Origin: Artemia franciscana
Lineage: Eukaryota > Arthropoda > Branchiopoda > Anostraca > Artemiidae
Direction of reading: 5' to 3'
Length of the DNA: 64,000 nucleotides
Assembly: GCF_032884065.1 (NCBI RefSeq)
Contig: NC_088865.1
Span: 46,774,185-46,838,184 of the forward strand
Positions 11,621 through 23,923 of this stretch are shown here, one piece after another; the stretch's first letter is position 1; every line of letters starts with the position of its first letter. Under the pieces are notes generated by a model that was given only the letters and a program-made list of their open reading frames with translations, was not told the DNA's origin and made no database searches. The translations under genes were made by a program, and so were the position numbers.

Positions 11621-11960
11621 CGAATTGGCATTTGACTGACGAAATCAGTTTTGAACTGGAATTGCTAGAAGTTACAGAAACCCATATCCCAGGGGTAGAA
11701 AGCGTAAAACTAGGTTATATAGATTTTTTTTTTTTTTTTACTTGGGCATGAAGGATGGTTTGCATAGACAGGGTGAAGGGCTCATGATGAATAAGGAATC
11801 TTCTTAGTCTTGCTTAGATTGGGAAGGTATAGTTAATAGAATTCTAGTGGCTCAAATAACAGATTTGGGGATATGAACAACAAAGACATAAACAGCTTAG
11901 CGCTCAAAACAAGTTTTTACGAAAGATTTTGGCAGTCTTAACCGACAAATCTAAGAACAT
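11515..11960 (+). pseudogene. RTE-like LINE endonuclease fragment split by a poly(A) expansion
   Basis: Forward translation gives KIVTWDVTTLK, then a 68-base A tract, then FELELLEVTETHIPGVESVK. After a T-run it continues LGMKDGLHRQGEGLMMNKES, a stop, and SCLDWEGIVNRILVAQIT. The blocks TWNV, ETHIPG and R-x-G-x-GLMMNK...WEGINNRIL are the N-terminal half of the endonuclease of RTE-type LINEs, often annotated as craniofacial-development-protein-2-like. The frame is broken by the A tract, the T-run and at least one TAG. The rest of the element is absent, since no reverse transcriptase follows. It is a different LINE clade from the one at 1-1640. Confidence 0.7.
11550..11617. repeat. Poly(A) tract, 68 A
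   Basis: Uninterrupted adenines lying inside the LINE endonuclease fragment rather than at a retroelement 3' end. Confidence 0.95.
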
Positions 11961-13545
11961 TTGTGTTAGAGACGGATTCCACAATCACTTTGTACGCAGA
12001 CCGCGGTCCTGTGTTTTTAGCAAATATCTAGTCCTGTGCTAGCCTATATCAAATTTTAGCAATTATCTCCATAAATTGCTCCTTTTTTGCATATTTACAA
12101 TTTTTCTTGGTGTTATATAAAGGTGCTCTTTATTTCTCCTATATGAATATAGAAAATTACTTGATTAATATAAAGAAACATCTGGAGTTTTGTGGCTTCC
12201 CAAATCCTTCCCTCCCCCTGGTATGCATGGTATAAAAAATCATGAATTTTGTGATTAAATTAGTGAATTATGATTGTTTGTGACTCAGTGCCGAGTCAGC
12301 ACTCCTAAGATTAAGTCCAGTTGATTATTATTGACTTGGGGCAGACCCAAATAACTGATTCAAACCTCAGGTCACAAAGGCCTCTTGCCTCCCCCATCCA
12401 TGTCGTACCCTAGCAGTTGAAGGTAATATGGTTTGTGTTTTTTTTTCAATACATGGCTTTGAAATTTAAAATTGCCTAAAGACAAAAAAAATAATAAATA
12501 ATAATAATAAAAATAGCCACTGTGTAATTTCTGCCCCATCGGGCGTGTTATTTTAATATAGGGCTTACTCGTACCTCCTCCTACCCTTTGTTGAAGAGAC
12601 TTACTTCGTATTGTATTTGTCCATCATTGTTTTCCACTCATTCTGACAACCCTATCCACCAGCCCCAGACCGGCTTGAGCAGGCAACACTCATCCCTCGC
12701 AGAGAGGGTGACTCACCCATCATTCGCCAGCCATCAGCAGCAAGTGGTACCTAATTTTCAGAACTGGTCCCAGCAAGAGCTTCTTTCTCCCAGGTTTGGC
12801 TGTTCATCAAATGGTATTTTCTTGCGCCATTATTATTGCTTCACGTGTCCATGTGGATGAATTTATTGCAAACCACCCTTTCTTGTGGTCAGACACTGAA
12901 CAGGACGGCCAGTGGCTGGACAGTTACTGAAGTTAGCTGTAGTAGGTATCTATTTGTGCCAACTGTCCTGAGGGGACCACAAGAAGGTTGTCTGACCCCC
13001 TAATGCACAGGGAATGTTGAAAAAACTTTTCTCAATAATTGCTTATATTCATCATGGTAACTTTCCAATTTTGTTGAACAATACGCCTCCGAGATGGTCA
13101 ATGGATCAGATTAAGAGCTATGTGTAACCGCCGAAACGCAACAACTCAGTCTTAGGTGTTAAGATATGCGGACTGGTTACTTCTTAAATTCATCAACGAG
13201 GAATTAGAAACAAGAAATGTGCTCACTCTGAGGAAGGCTGAAATCCTTGAGTAACATCTTCCCAAATCCCATTTCGTGGGATTTTAGTTCTCTGAATATC
13301 AGTTTTTTGAAAACCTTATCTCTGGCTTAATACATCGGATTCTTTGAAGCAGATGGGAAATGCTGATGATGTTTTTTTTTCTTTTTTGTCAGATTTGCCA
13401 GGTCAGTTATGGTAGGAAATCTTTTTGAACCTGTTAACTTTTCCTCTGGGAAATGAATTCTAGTAAAATTAAATGGCTCACTTGCTCTACGTCGCAATGT
13501 TCGCATGACTAAAATAATCCAGCGAATTAAATTCATGATCAAGGT
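11961..13545. other. No recognised gene; contains one inverted repeat
   Basis: No exon or RNA recognised. The 90-residue open frame at 12588-12860 has no family motif. A nested inverted repeat lies at 12877-12987. Confidence 0.45.
12877..12987. repeat. Nested inverted repeat, hairpin-forming
   Basis: The outer arms are ccctttcttgtggtc and gaccacaagaagg. The inner arms are ggacagtt (12918-12925) and aactgtcc (12961-12968). This could be the end of a mobile element. Function unknown. Confidence 0.55.
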
Positions 13546-14330
13546 ATCAAACAGTTTGTAGTAACGAACTGGAGTAAGGAGCGACCCAGCTCAATAGTAA
13601 GCAAAACTCTAAAAAACGGAATTTTGATACCAATAAATACATCAGAAGAATCGGATTTTTTTGCTGATTTTAAATGTATAAGTTTCATCAATTTTAGTGT
13701 TACCCATAAAAAGTTACGAGCCTGAGAAAATTTGCCTTATTTTCGAAAAAGGGGGGAAACACCCCCTAGAAGTCATAAAATCTTAATGAAAATCACAGCA
13801 TCAGATTCAGCATATTAGAGAACCCTAGTGTAGAGGTTTCAAGCTCCTATCTGCAAAAACGTGGAGTTTTGTATTTTTTGCCAGAAAGATCACAGATACG
13901 TGTTTATTTTTTTTCCGGGATGATCGTGTCGACCCAGTGTTCCTAGAATGTCACGAGAATTCTCATGCTAATGGAAATTAAAAGTTCTAGTGCTCTTTTT
14001 AAGAGATCAAAAATTGGAGGGCAAGTAGTCACCCTCCCACGCTCATTTTTTCCATCGTCACCGCATCAAAATTTTGAGATAACCGTGTTGTTCAGCATCG
14101 TCGACATATCTAATAACTATGTCTTTGAGAACGACTTAATCCCCCACAGTCCCCGGGGGAAGGGCTGCAAGTTATGAACTTTGCCCATTGTTTACATATA
14201 GTATTGGCTATTGGGAAGCATACAGACGCTTTCAGGGGGTATTTGTTCTGGTGGTGGGGGAGGTCACAATTCTATTTTTTAAAACAATAAAAAAGTTTAG
14301 CGTAAAGAGCGGTGCGTTGAGGCGAGGACG
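13546..14330 (+). mobile_element. R1 element, internally deleted copy
   Basis: Starts atcaaacagtttgtagtaac, keeps the 5' half of R1, then jumps near 14265-14280 directly to the right arm of the terminal hairpin (aaaaaagtttagcgtaaaga). It is truncated there. Confidence 0.8.
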
Positions 14331-14932
14331 GCTACATGAGACTGTACTCTTTGAGGTTGCTTAGACTCCTTGGGACCGTTTGTTTTACAAATGCTCTGTA
14401 CAGTTCATTGTTTATAACTGAACAGGCGATCATAAGAAGTTACTGATTTTCGTTGTTTCCAGTCTCCACATGTCTGTACTGACGTGTTGGCGAAAATCTT
14501 GTTTTCAAATCACAATACCAGTGTGACATTATACTTTCTTATAATTTCAGACTTTTTCTTCAGTTCAGTGAATTTTGTTGCAGGTGGTTAACCAGGTGAA
14601 AACAGTCAGTTTGTGCACTTTAACTGTTAATGTATATACATTTGCTATGATTAAATACGTACATAACTTGTTCTTTTGGCTAAAGTTTTTAGCACTTCTA
14701 AAAAAGCCTCCTCTTCTAATTAAACGGCCCTTTTGTCTCACATACTCACTGAGTCACACACGCACACACTCACACACTCAGAGCCATATTTGACCTCTGT
14801 CATCACTGCAGCCTCCAATATTCTAGTTGTCTTCCTATTCTTTCAAACTTTTTTTTTAACTGTGAAAAAACACACTAAGGCTTGACCATTCTGCTTTTAA
14901 CATCTTCACTGATCCCACCATCTTTACTAATA
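14331..14932. other. No recognised gene
   Basis: AT-rich, with a short degenerate cacacactcacaca tract near 14758-14778. Confidence 0.4.
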
Positions 14933-15450
14933 ATCGAACAGTTCGTGACAAAGAACTGTAAGTAAGGAGCGACCCAGCTCAATAGTAACAAAAACTTAAA
15001 TTTTGATACCAATAGATATTATATTATATAGATCCTATATCATAGGATCTTAATGAAAATCACACCATCAGATTCAGCGTATCTGAGAACCCTACTGTAG
15101 AGGTTCCAAGCTCTTATCTGCAAGAATGTGGCATTTTATATTTTTTGCCAGAAGAAAAATCACGGATGTGTGTTTATTTGTGTTTTTCTCTTTCCCAGGG
15201 ATGATTGTATCGACCCAGTGGTCCTAGAATGTCGCAAGAGGGTTCATTTGAACGGAAATTAAAAGTTCTAGTGCCCTTTTTAAGTGATAAAAAAATTTGA
15301 GGGTAAATTTTGTTCTGTATAGCCTAAAAATCTAATAACTATGTATTTGAGGAAGACTTAAGACCCCACTGTCCCCGGGGGAAGGGCTGCAAGTTATGAA
15401 CATGTAGCCCTTGGATCTTTCCATGGAGGAATTTTTCATGGGGGGGGAAG
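14933..15450 (+). mobile_element. R1 element, truncated copy
   Basis: Starts atcgaacagttcgtgacaaa and lacks about 200 bp of the 5' body. It continues through the ccaagctcttatctgcaaga and tatcgacccagtggtcctag segments. It fades after catggaggaatttttcatgg, near a G-run. Confidence 0.75.
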
Positions 15451-16265
15451 GAGGGAATATCCATGATTTCCAGGATTTTCCTGGATTTCCAAGAAAGGAA
15501 AATCCAAATGGATTTTCTGGATTATCTGATTCTATGAATTGATCTTGATTTTCCAGAAGGAAAGTCCAGTAATTGACCGAATGGACAAATTTATTGTGAA
15601 AAAACAGGGAAAGACGGTGCCATAAAAATATTGGGGGGGGGAGGGTTGCCTGGGCCCCCTGGATCCACCAACGGCACTCTATTTCTAAGGACACGCAGTG
15701 ATCATTGGTGGAAAAGAAGCATATTTTCTTTATTAATACGAGTTGACGAATCATAAAACAAAAGAATATATAATTTAAAAATGAATTGAAAAATTCTGAA
15801 ATCAAAAGAATGTAAAAGTACATTACATTTCTATTTTTGCCAATTTTTTGCTGTACTCAGCTTCTTTAATTACTTCCGTTTTTAAATGATGTGTTATGAT
15901 CGCGGCGAATCCGCGCGGGTTAACGCTCCTGGATTATAATAAAACATTCAGAAATTAATCAGGATATTTAGTGTTTGCTTGTTTTTGCCGAAGAAAAGTT
16001 GAAGTATGCTCTTCTGTCATTTTAAGGAAATCTGGGGAACGATTGTTTGTGCATGGAGGAAATATCTTCGTGTTGAGGCACCAAGAGCAGTAAGTTTAAA
16101 AATTGTTAATCGAGTAACAAATGTTGTGCCTCCATTTTGAAAATTATACAAAAGATAATTTTTTTGTTCAGTAGGTCTCTTTAGTTAAAAAAGGTCTAAA
16201 ATTGAACTGGTCTACTATGACAAAACAAAGAAGGAAACTTTGAGAAAAGAATAGTGGGAAGAAAA

Positions 16266-16267
<2 letters not shown>
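15451..16267. other. No recognised gene
   Basis: No exon recognised. A short GC-rich palindrome, cgcggcgaatccgcgcg, lies near 15902. Confidence 0.4.

Positions 16268-16357
<90 letters not shown>
16268..16357. repeat. (TA)n microsatellite
   Basis: About 90 bp of uninterrupted TA. Confidence 0.98.
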
Positions 16358-16360
<3 letters not shown>

Positions 16361-16785
16361 CATACACTGTTCATCCTCTCGCCAAGAAACTTGTAATACG
16401 TTGTTTAGTAAACTCTTGCAGAGATTTTAGAGATAATATTTTCCGGAGGGGCGTTAGTGAGTTTTTACAATTATTTCTGTCAGAAAATAACATAAATTAT
16501 TATATAATTATGTATATTCATGTAGAGCTATCATTTGAAATCGATAGAAATATAATAGATGGTATCAGACTCTGTTATCGCACAGAGTGCGATTTTTTGT
16601 GTTGTTTTTTGTGATGTAAATTTTTATGAGCGTTTTTGATCGATCATTTGTTGTTGTTTTTTTTTTATTATCTTTTTAACATGAACATTTTTTTCTTTGC
16701 TATATTAACGAAAATCTGTTAATAAACAAATTTGAACGCCAAACCCCTACCAGTCGGTCCCTATTTCGAATAATGTTTTGTTTTA
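16358..16785. other. No recognised gene
   Basis: AT-rich sequence with nothing recognised. Confidence 0.4.
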
Positions 16786-18492
16786 TCAAACATTTCGTGG
16801 TAACGAACTGAAGTAGGGGTTCTGGTAACGAAGCTACATCAAAAGAATCGCATTTTAATGCTGATTTTAAATATATAAGTTTCATCAAGTTTAGTCTTAC
16901 CCATCAAAAGTTACGAGCCTGAGAAAATTTGCCTTATTTAGGAAAATAGGGGGAAACACCCCCTAAAAGTCGTAGGATATTAACGAAAATGACACCATCA
17001 GATTCAGCGTATTAGAGAACCCTACTGTAGAAGTTTCAAGCTCCTATCTACAAAAATGTGGAATTTTGTATTTTTTGCCAGAAGACAAATCACGGGTGCG
17101 TGTTTATTTGTTTGTTTGTTTTTTTTTCTTTTCCCCAGGGGTTATCGTATCGACCAAGTGGTCCTAGAATGTCGCAAGAGGGCTCATTCTAATGGAAATG
17201 AAAAGTTCTAGTGCCCTTTTTAAGTGACCAAAAAAAGTGGAGGGCATCTAGGCCCCCTCCCACGCTCATTTTTTCCCAAAGTCAACGGATCAAAATTTTG
17301 AGATAGCCATTTTGTTCAGCATAGTCAAAAACCATAATAACTATGTCTTTAGGGATGACTTACTCCCCCACAATCCCTGGGGGAGGGGCTGCAAGTTACA
17401 AACTTTGACCAGTGTTTACATATAGTAATGGTTATTGGGAAGTGTACAGACGTTTTCAGGGGGATTTTATTTTGTTTGGGGGTGAGGCTGAGGAGAGGTG
17501 GCTATGTTGGAGGATCTTTCCTTGGAGGAATCTGTCATGGGGGAAGAAAAATTCAATGACAAGGGCGCAGGATTCTCTAGCATTACTATAAGAAAACAAT
17601 GAAAAATAAACATGAAAACGTTTTTTCAAATGAAAGGAAGAAGTAGCATTGAAACTTAAAACGAACAGAGATTATTACGCATATGAGGGGTTCTAAAAAT
17701 ACTTTAGCATAAAGAGCGAGGTATTTAGGAGGAGATAAATACCTTTGTCTTTATGCTAAAGTATTTTTAGTAATTTCAACTATTTATTCTACGGCCTTTC
17801 TGATTCAGGGGTCATTCTTAAAGAATTGGGACAAAACTTACGATTTAGTGTAAAGAGCGAGGTATTAACGAGGGTACAAACCCCCTCGTATACATAATAA
17901 AAATATAAGGTTATGAAAATTTGCTACGTAAGTTAATTCTTAAGTTACGTATATTTTTTACTAATAAAAACGTTCGTTAAAAATTAAAAGTTCTAGTTGC
18001 CTTTTTAAGTAACCGAAAAATTGAAGGGCAACTAGGCCTCGTTCTCCACCCCTTATTTCTCAAAATCGTCTGATCAAAACTAAGAGAAAGCCATTTAGCC
18101 AAAAAAAGAATTAATATACAAATTTCATTTTAATAATTTATGTGCGGAGAGCCAAAACCAAATATGCATTAATTCAAAAACGTTCAGAAATTAAATAAAA
18201 AAAAAAACTAATTTTTTTAGCTGAAAGTAAGGAGCGACATTAAAACTTAAAACGAACAGAAATTACTCCGTATATGAAATGAGTTGTCCCCTCCGCAATC
18301 CCTCGCTCTTTACGCTAAAGTTTGACTCTTTGCCACAATTCTACTTTTTAAAACAATTAAAAGCTTTAGCGTAAAGAGCGAGGGATTGCGGAGGGGACAA
18401 CTCATTTCATATACGGAGTAATTTCTGTTCGTTTTAAGTTTTAATGTCGCTCCTTACTTTCAGCTAAAAAATTAGTTTTTTTTTATTTAATT
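16786..18492 (+). mobile_element. R1 element, near full-length copy 3
   Basis: Complete R1 order from tcaaacatttcgtggtaacg to the terminal ttatttaat. It includes the internal hairpin at about 17694-17770 and the giant terminal palindrome at 18190-18492. A small rearrangement follows the left hairpin (aagtaggggttctggtaacg). It shares diagnostic variants with the inverted copy at 39911-41661, such as ctccgcaatccctcgctctt in the palindrome and gaagaaaaattcaatgacaa in the body. It is much closer to that copy than to copies 1 and 2. Confidence 0.88.
18190..18492. repeat. Terminal palindrome of R1 copy 3
   Basis: The left arm is 18190-18320, the loop about 18321-18363 and the right arm 18364-18492. 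Arms are essentially perfect apart from A/T-run length. A transcript would form a hairpin of about 125 bp. Confidence 0.9.
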
Positions 18493-18925
18493 ACTTTTAG
18501 GATGTACTTGAAAAAGCAAGCTCGAATAACGCTAAAAAAAATTCTCTTGTTTTGTTTAAAAATGTGGAAAATCACAGGGAAAAATCAAAAGCTTTGTTTT
18601 TTGATCGTTTTTTTGTTTAATATGATTAGGCTTTATTCGAAAAGCATAAAAACTGTTTCAAGTGTATTATATAAAAAAAAGTAATTTATGAGAAATATCG
18701 TAAAAAATTGAGTGTAAAAATTGAATGTAAAAGAAGACAAAAAGAAGATATACAGTTTTTTTAATATACAGTTTTTTATACAGTTTTTTATTGTACTGCA
18801 GGAAAAGCATCTTGGTTTTGCCCTTTTTTTCCCCCTGTGCTATAAATTTTAGTTTAGTGGCTTTTACGCTTTGCGGCTTTTACGGAGAGCTCAGATTTTC
18901 GGCTGGATTGATAAATTTACTGTAG
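18493..18925. other. No recognised gene
   Basis: AT-rich, with a short repeat of acagttttttta at 18750-18790. No exon recognised. Confidence 0.4.
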
Positions 18926-19709
18926 CATTTAAGTTTTAATGTTGCTCCTTACTTTCAGTTGAAAAAACGTATTTTTTTATTTAATTTCTGATAATTTTTT
19001 TTAAATGCCAAGAAATCTGGCCCCACCTCTGTGGAGGAATCTCCTTTCCCGAGGAAATAAACATCCTCCAGACAATTCAATCTCGGAAAAAAATACCCCG
19101 TAAAATTACACTTTAAAACTTCACTCGTAAAAATTGAGACAGAAAAGAGAAAGCAAGACATACAAAAAGAATTTTGTATAGGAATTCTGGTAAATTCCCC
19201 CAGAGTATAATTTCTCTTGACAAATTCGCCCTCTGGAAACTTCCCTTTCTGTGGAAAAATCCCCCATGGAAAAAGCCCCAGCAGAAAATTCGTCGCCCCC
19301 CAACCGAAAATATATGCATACTTCCCAATAACAAATACCATGTGTAAACACTGGGTAAATTTTATAACTTAAAAACCTTTCCGCTGAGGCTGGGGGGATG
19401 ATCTTGCTATGTCCAAGGCATAGTTATTGGGCCTTTCAACTATGATTAACAAAATGGCTATTTCAAAATTTTGATCGGAAGATTTTGGGAAAAAGAGGAT
19501 GGAGCAGGGAGCCTAGTTGCCCTCCAATCTTTTTGGTCAGTTAAAAAGTGCTTTAGAACTTTTAATTTTCGTTCGAATGATCCTGCTCACGATATCACGA
19601 CAAAAAACAAAAATGAACGACAAAACCTTAAAGGCGGTCTAAAAACACGTTACTTCTTCAAACCAACTTTATTTTCTATTTATTGACCACTAGATCGATA
19701 TGATCATCC

Positions 19710-19803
<94 letters not shown>

Positions 19804-20150
19804 AAGCATCCGTCATCGTTCTTCCGGCAAAAAATACAAAATTCCAATTTTTTTTGCAAATATGAGCTTGAAACCTCTATAGTAGGGTTTTCTGATACGC
19901 TGAATCTGATGGTGTAATTTTTATTAAGATTCTATGACTTGTAGGGGGTATTTCCCCCTTTTTTTGAAAACCAGACACATTTCCTCAGGCCCGTAGCCTT
20001 TGATAGGCAAGACTTGTCTTAATAAAACTTATATATTTGAAATCAGCATAAAGAAACAATTCTTTTATATATCTATTGGTATCGAAATTCCAATTTTTGG
20101 GTTTAGGTTACTATTGAGCCGGGTCGCTCCTTACCATGAACTGTTGATAA
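18926..20150 (-). mobile_element. R1-related element, minus strand, divergent subfamily
   Basis: Read on the minus strand it starts near 20150 with the aaggagcgacccggctcaat block. It runs through the R1 body and ends near 18926 at an R1-type arm (tgctccttactttcagttga). The central part (19000-19330) is a divergent subfamily rich in ggaaaattccccctg-type segments, also seen near 22.2, 23.1-23.5 and 52.1-52.8 kb. A 91-base poly(A) occupies the place of the usual short T-run of R1. Confidence 0.7.
19712..19802. repeat. Poly(A) tract, 91 A
   Basis: Uninterrupted. It sits where other R1 copies have a run of 8-12 T on the element strand after the tcccagggatcatcg block. Confidence 0.95.
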
Positions 20151-20999
20151 TTTTCCGTTCTTTTGAAACTACTACTTTCGTTATTTTCGCTGACATAAGC
20201 CGTTTGAAATTGAAGCTTTCGACATCAAAAGTATGGTAATATTTCAGAAGAGCTGCTCTACCGAAGGAGGCATTTTAGAACAAAAAGAGAGGCATTTTTA
20301 GATTGTTAGTTCTATGCTCTTTTTATGGTCAAAGTCGCCTTTGTGAAAATTCGGCACCAGCCGTCTCTCCTATTTAGCCCTAGATAGGTTCCTTATTTTG
20401 TGCTCTTTTTGAACATTATAGTCGTTTTTGCCTTTATAGTGCACCCAGTGGCGTCGTTGGTGTGGGGGGGGGGGCAAGGGGGCAGTTGCTCCAATAATGT
20501 CGATAAAAATTATTATAGAGCTCACACTCCTTGACTCTCCGGATGTGGACCCCTTTTGCTCTCCCTAATAAAAATGCTGGAGCTATGTCCCTTAATGAAC
20601 TCCAACCCCTAGATGGGCACATATGCGACCCTGATTATAAATTTGTATGTTGTTCTTTCCTTTGACTGGTCGATTTTAAAACCGCTTACGCCATATAGAC
20701 TCGAGATATTTAGCAAGATTTTTTAGCAAGATATTTTAGCAAGATATTTTAGCAGTTTAGCAAGAGTGATCGGGCTGAATATTGAAAAAATATATACTAT
20801 TTTAAACAAAATGAAAACACGAATATTGATGGAAGGAAATATGATAATTTGATTAATAGAAATGTGTTTCATATTATAAAGGAACAATTTGCGATAGTTT
20901 TTTTCTATAGTTTGTTTGCGTGTATATCCTAAGGCTGTATATGGGAACATTAAGGGGCTGGAGATGAATTTTCACGAACGTGACTTTAAACCTAAGAAG
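20151..20999. other. No recognised gene
   Basis: No exon recognised. It has a G-run near 20463-20472 and a short tandem of ttttagcaagata at 20715-20760. Confidence 0.4.
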
Positions 21000-21330
21000 T
21001 GGTACTTGTCTGTTAAACGGAACACACCCAAAAAGTGATTTTTGGTTAATCCTAATGAAACGTACCAAAACATTACCCTAATATAATACTTTAAAAACAA
21101 AATTATGGAAACTATGACAAAGAATAAGCAGGCCGTGCAGAACGCATTATATTAAACATGCAATCTAACCCCTATCTACCTCTATATATTAAATATTTAG
21201 TTAAAATATAGTTACATCGTAGTTTTTGTTACTCAAAATAAGCAAGTCATAGCCGATTCCTATGAGGCAAACCGGTTATTGTTAGATCTTATACAGCATA
21301 ATTCTTGAATGTGTTTCACCATTTGGGAAG
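21000..21330 (+). repeat. R2 family element
   Basis: Shares aaaattatggaaactatgac, the cagaacgcattatattaaac segment, attaaatatttagttaaaat and aaaccggttattgttagatc with the other R2 copies. Boundaries are approximate. Confidence 0.6.
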
Positions 21331-22189
21331 AAAATTCTAGTTATTCTAGGGATCCCTTTTTCTAACCCCTACTACCTTATCCATCCTTATATATACCTTA
21401 TATATATAATATATATATACCTTTATCCATCATAACTAAACTGTCTAAAATCCAAACCAGCCACGGTTCCAATTCCAGGTCTTCTGATCCAGAGTCCCTG
21501 AATCCTGGAATACTCATATGATAGGGTGTCTAAGTTTGGAGGGGGTTTTAAAGAATTTGTCAACAAAAGCATCCATTATGCCGACAAATGCGGACACATA
21601 TAAGCTATAAACTTGGTACATTATTTCTTGAGCCGACAGATGATCACAGTTTTATTGCGAGGGCGGTTTTCATGAATGCCACAGGGAAGGATGAGCTTTT
21701 TGTATTGGTCAGTTTGAAACCTATATCCCTAAGTCTCTGGGTCAAGAAGAATGTTCTTTCTTTTTAACTCAACATCAACTGTGGCTGTCATAGGTAAAAC
21801 CAGGGCAATTTTGAACAGAAAGAAAGATATAGTTTCAGTAAAACTGAAATGAATCGACCTCCTTATATTCTAAAAAAAAAAAGTGTTTATTGGTAATTGG
21901 TATAGCTATAATAAATGTTTGCACATTTCATAGATAAAATTTATAATTATTTGCAAACGTATAATACATATAAGAGAAATAACAATTGTAAGTCTTCATT
22001 TTTTTTCGTAATTTTGTTTTGTAAGGTTGTTCCCGATTCTACATTATACAGCCTCTCCTTGTCTCTCTTAGAACTAATTAAGTATTTATGTGAAGGCTCA
22101 ATGAGAGCTGGGGTATTTTGGCATTAAAAATGCACCCATTGAGGCATCTCCCTCCCTCCCTAAGTACAAAACAATCAGAGATCCCCATT
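21331..22189. other. No recognised gene
   Basis: AT-rich with an imperfect tatatata cluster near 21390-21420. Confidence 0.4.
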
Positions 22190-22800
22190 GAAGAAATTTA
22201 AGTGCCTTTTTAAGCTTCGTAAATTGTACATTGTTTGCAGATAGTATTTGTTATTGGGAATTATAAGGACACTTTTGCTTGGGAATTTTCAGTGGGGAGA
22301 AAATTTTTAGGAAGATTAACCTGAATTTTTTCGCATGATTCATTTTATTCGTTTTTCTCCCTTTTTGTATGGACAATTTTCAGTATGGAGAGAACAACTT
22401 TACCTTGGAATTGTCAAGGGGAAATTTTCAGCAGGGATCAAATTGTCTGGCAATATCTCCCTGTGAAAAAAAATGTGCTTAATGTCCCCAAAGATGCTGC
22501 AAGGAGACCTCCCTTCCTGTTGCACAGAAGTATTTCTGGTTTTTATTTTAATGCTTTATTTAACCGAAGTGATTTACTTCATGGTAGAGTGATATATGTT
22601 ATTAAGGTGAGGAGATAGATATTTGTGTAGGGGATGGTGGGATAACAAAATGAGTAAGTTTCTGTGGCCTAAGTATTTCTCAGGGGTAACTACATCAAAC
22701 CAATGGTCCTAGAAGATAGGGTTAGGGCTCATTGGGAATGGAAAATTACAGTTCAAGTGACCAATGCTAGGACGTTAGTACCCTCCCCCCTTCCTCTCCG
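22190..22800 (+). repeat. R1-related divergent fragments
   Basis: 22190-22540 resembles the divergent R1 subfamily (aaattttcagcagggatcaa; ggaattgtcaaggggaaat). 22680-22800 carries a diverged form of the tcaaaccaatggtcctagaa block of R1. Confidence 0.45.
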
Positions 22801-23039
22801 CCCCAGGACCTATAATAAAGGACCATAGACTGAAAATATCCGTGGGAACTAAAAAGAATTAGACAAGCAGTATCAAAAACTTGTTTAGCTTTCACCTGAG
22901 GCTTAAAAATTAGGCCACTGAAACATAGTCCTTTTTGTATCTTACTCCCTTCCCTACACAATAATCTAGCACTCCTTATTAATAATAGACCACTGCATTG
23001 CTAAGCAAATCACTTGAAAAATTCATTTGAAAGTGGCAT
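22801..23039. other. No recognised gene
   Basis: Nothing recognised. Confidence 0.35.
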
Positions 23040-23530
23040 TAATTTCTAATTGTTTTTCCGATCGCTCCAGAGATCCCCCCTTCCGTCAAAATTTTTTCCT
23101 GAAAACCGAAACATGCTGAAAATAGCCCTCGGGCAATTACCCTGGAAAAATATCTAAGAACAGAATTAAGTTGGCAAAGAGAAAGTAAGACAAATAAAAA
23201 TAATGTCGTATACAAATTATGTCAAATCTCCACTGTAAAATTTACCCTTGAAAGCTAGCCCCCAGCAATTTACCTCCTCATGGAAACTCTCCATGGAAAC
23301 CCACCTCTAGCACAAAATTCTCCCTCCCAATAAAGTCTATATACTTCCCTATAACAAATATTGTTCGTGAACAATGGGCAAATTTCATAACTTACAGGCC
23401 TCTCCTCACAGGCTTTGAGGGGGGGGGGCATGTTATCCCTAGATGCATAGTTCAACTATGCTGAACAAAATGACTATCTAAACATTTTGATTGGGCGACT
23501 TTGGGGAAAAATGAGCATTTTTTAAGATAG
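23040..23530 (-). repeat. R1-related divergent element, minus strand
   Basis: Contains the segments seen at 18.93-19.5 kb in the same orientation: aaagagaaagtaagacaaat, aatttacccttgaaag and ttcccta-taacaaatat. The ttcaactatgctgaacaaaatg block of R1 follows on the complementary strand. Confidence 0.55.
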
Positions 23531-23923
23531 GAAAATAGCATTAGATCAAAATGGAGAGTTTCCTCTCAACAGAAAAGTATTTTGTATGAATTAGTAATTT
23601 AAAAATGCCTCTCTTTTTGTTTTAGCAAGTCTCCTTTTGAAGAGTTACTGGTCGGCAACTTCACTAAAATTACTTCTGTCGTATCTTGGATGCCTAAGCA
23701 GATGATCCTTTCATCAATAACTACTTGATAATAACACTAAAACAAACCTGAAAAGCACACCTCAGTTTTTTCTCCTCTGTAAAATCCACATGGTTTTGTA
23801 AAGAATTTTTTTTCGTTATTTGAGTTACCCACGGGACCAGGAGTGGCTAGTGGCCCCAGAAAATAGAAAACGATGAGAGAGTCTTAAATTGTATAATTTT
23901 CTAAATGACTATTGATACTTATG
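23531..23923. other. No recognised gene
   Basis: Nothing recognised. Confidence 0.35.

Noticed and set aside
12588..12860. 90-residue ORF starting MLKRLTSYCICPS.
   Set aside because: No family motif and no supporting splice structure or paralogue in the window.
15332..15823. 163-residue minus-strand ORF.
   Set aside because: It overlaps the end of an R1 copy and a G-rich repeat, and has no domain, splice or codon pattern suggesting a protein.
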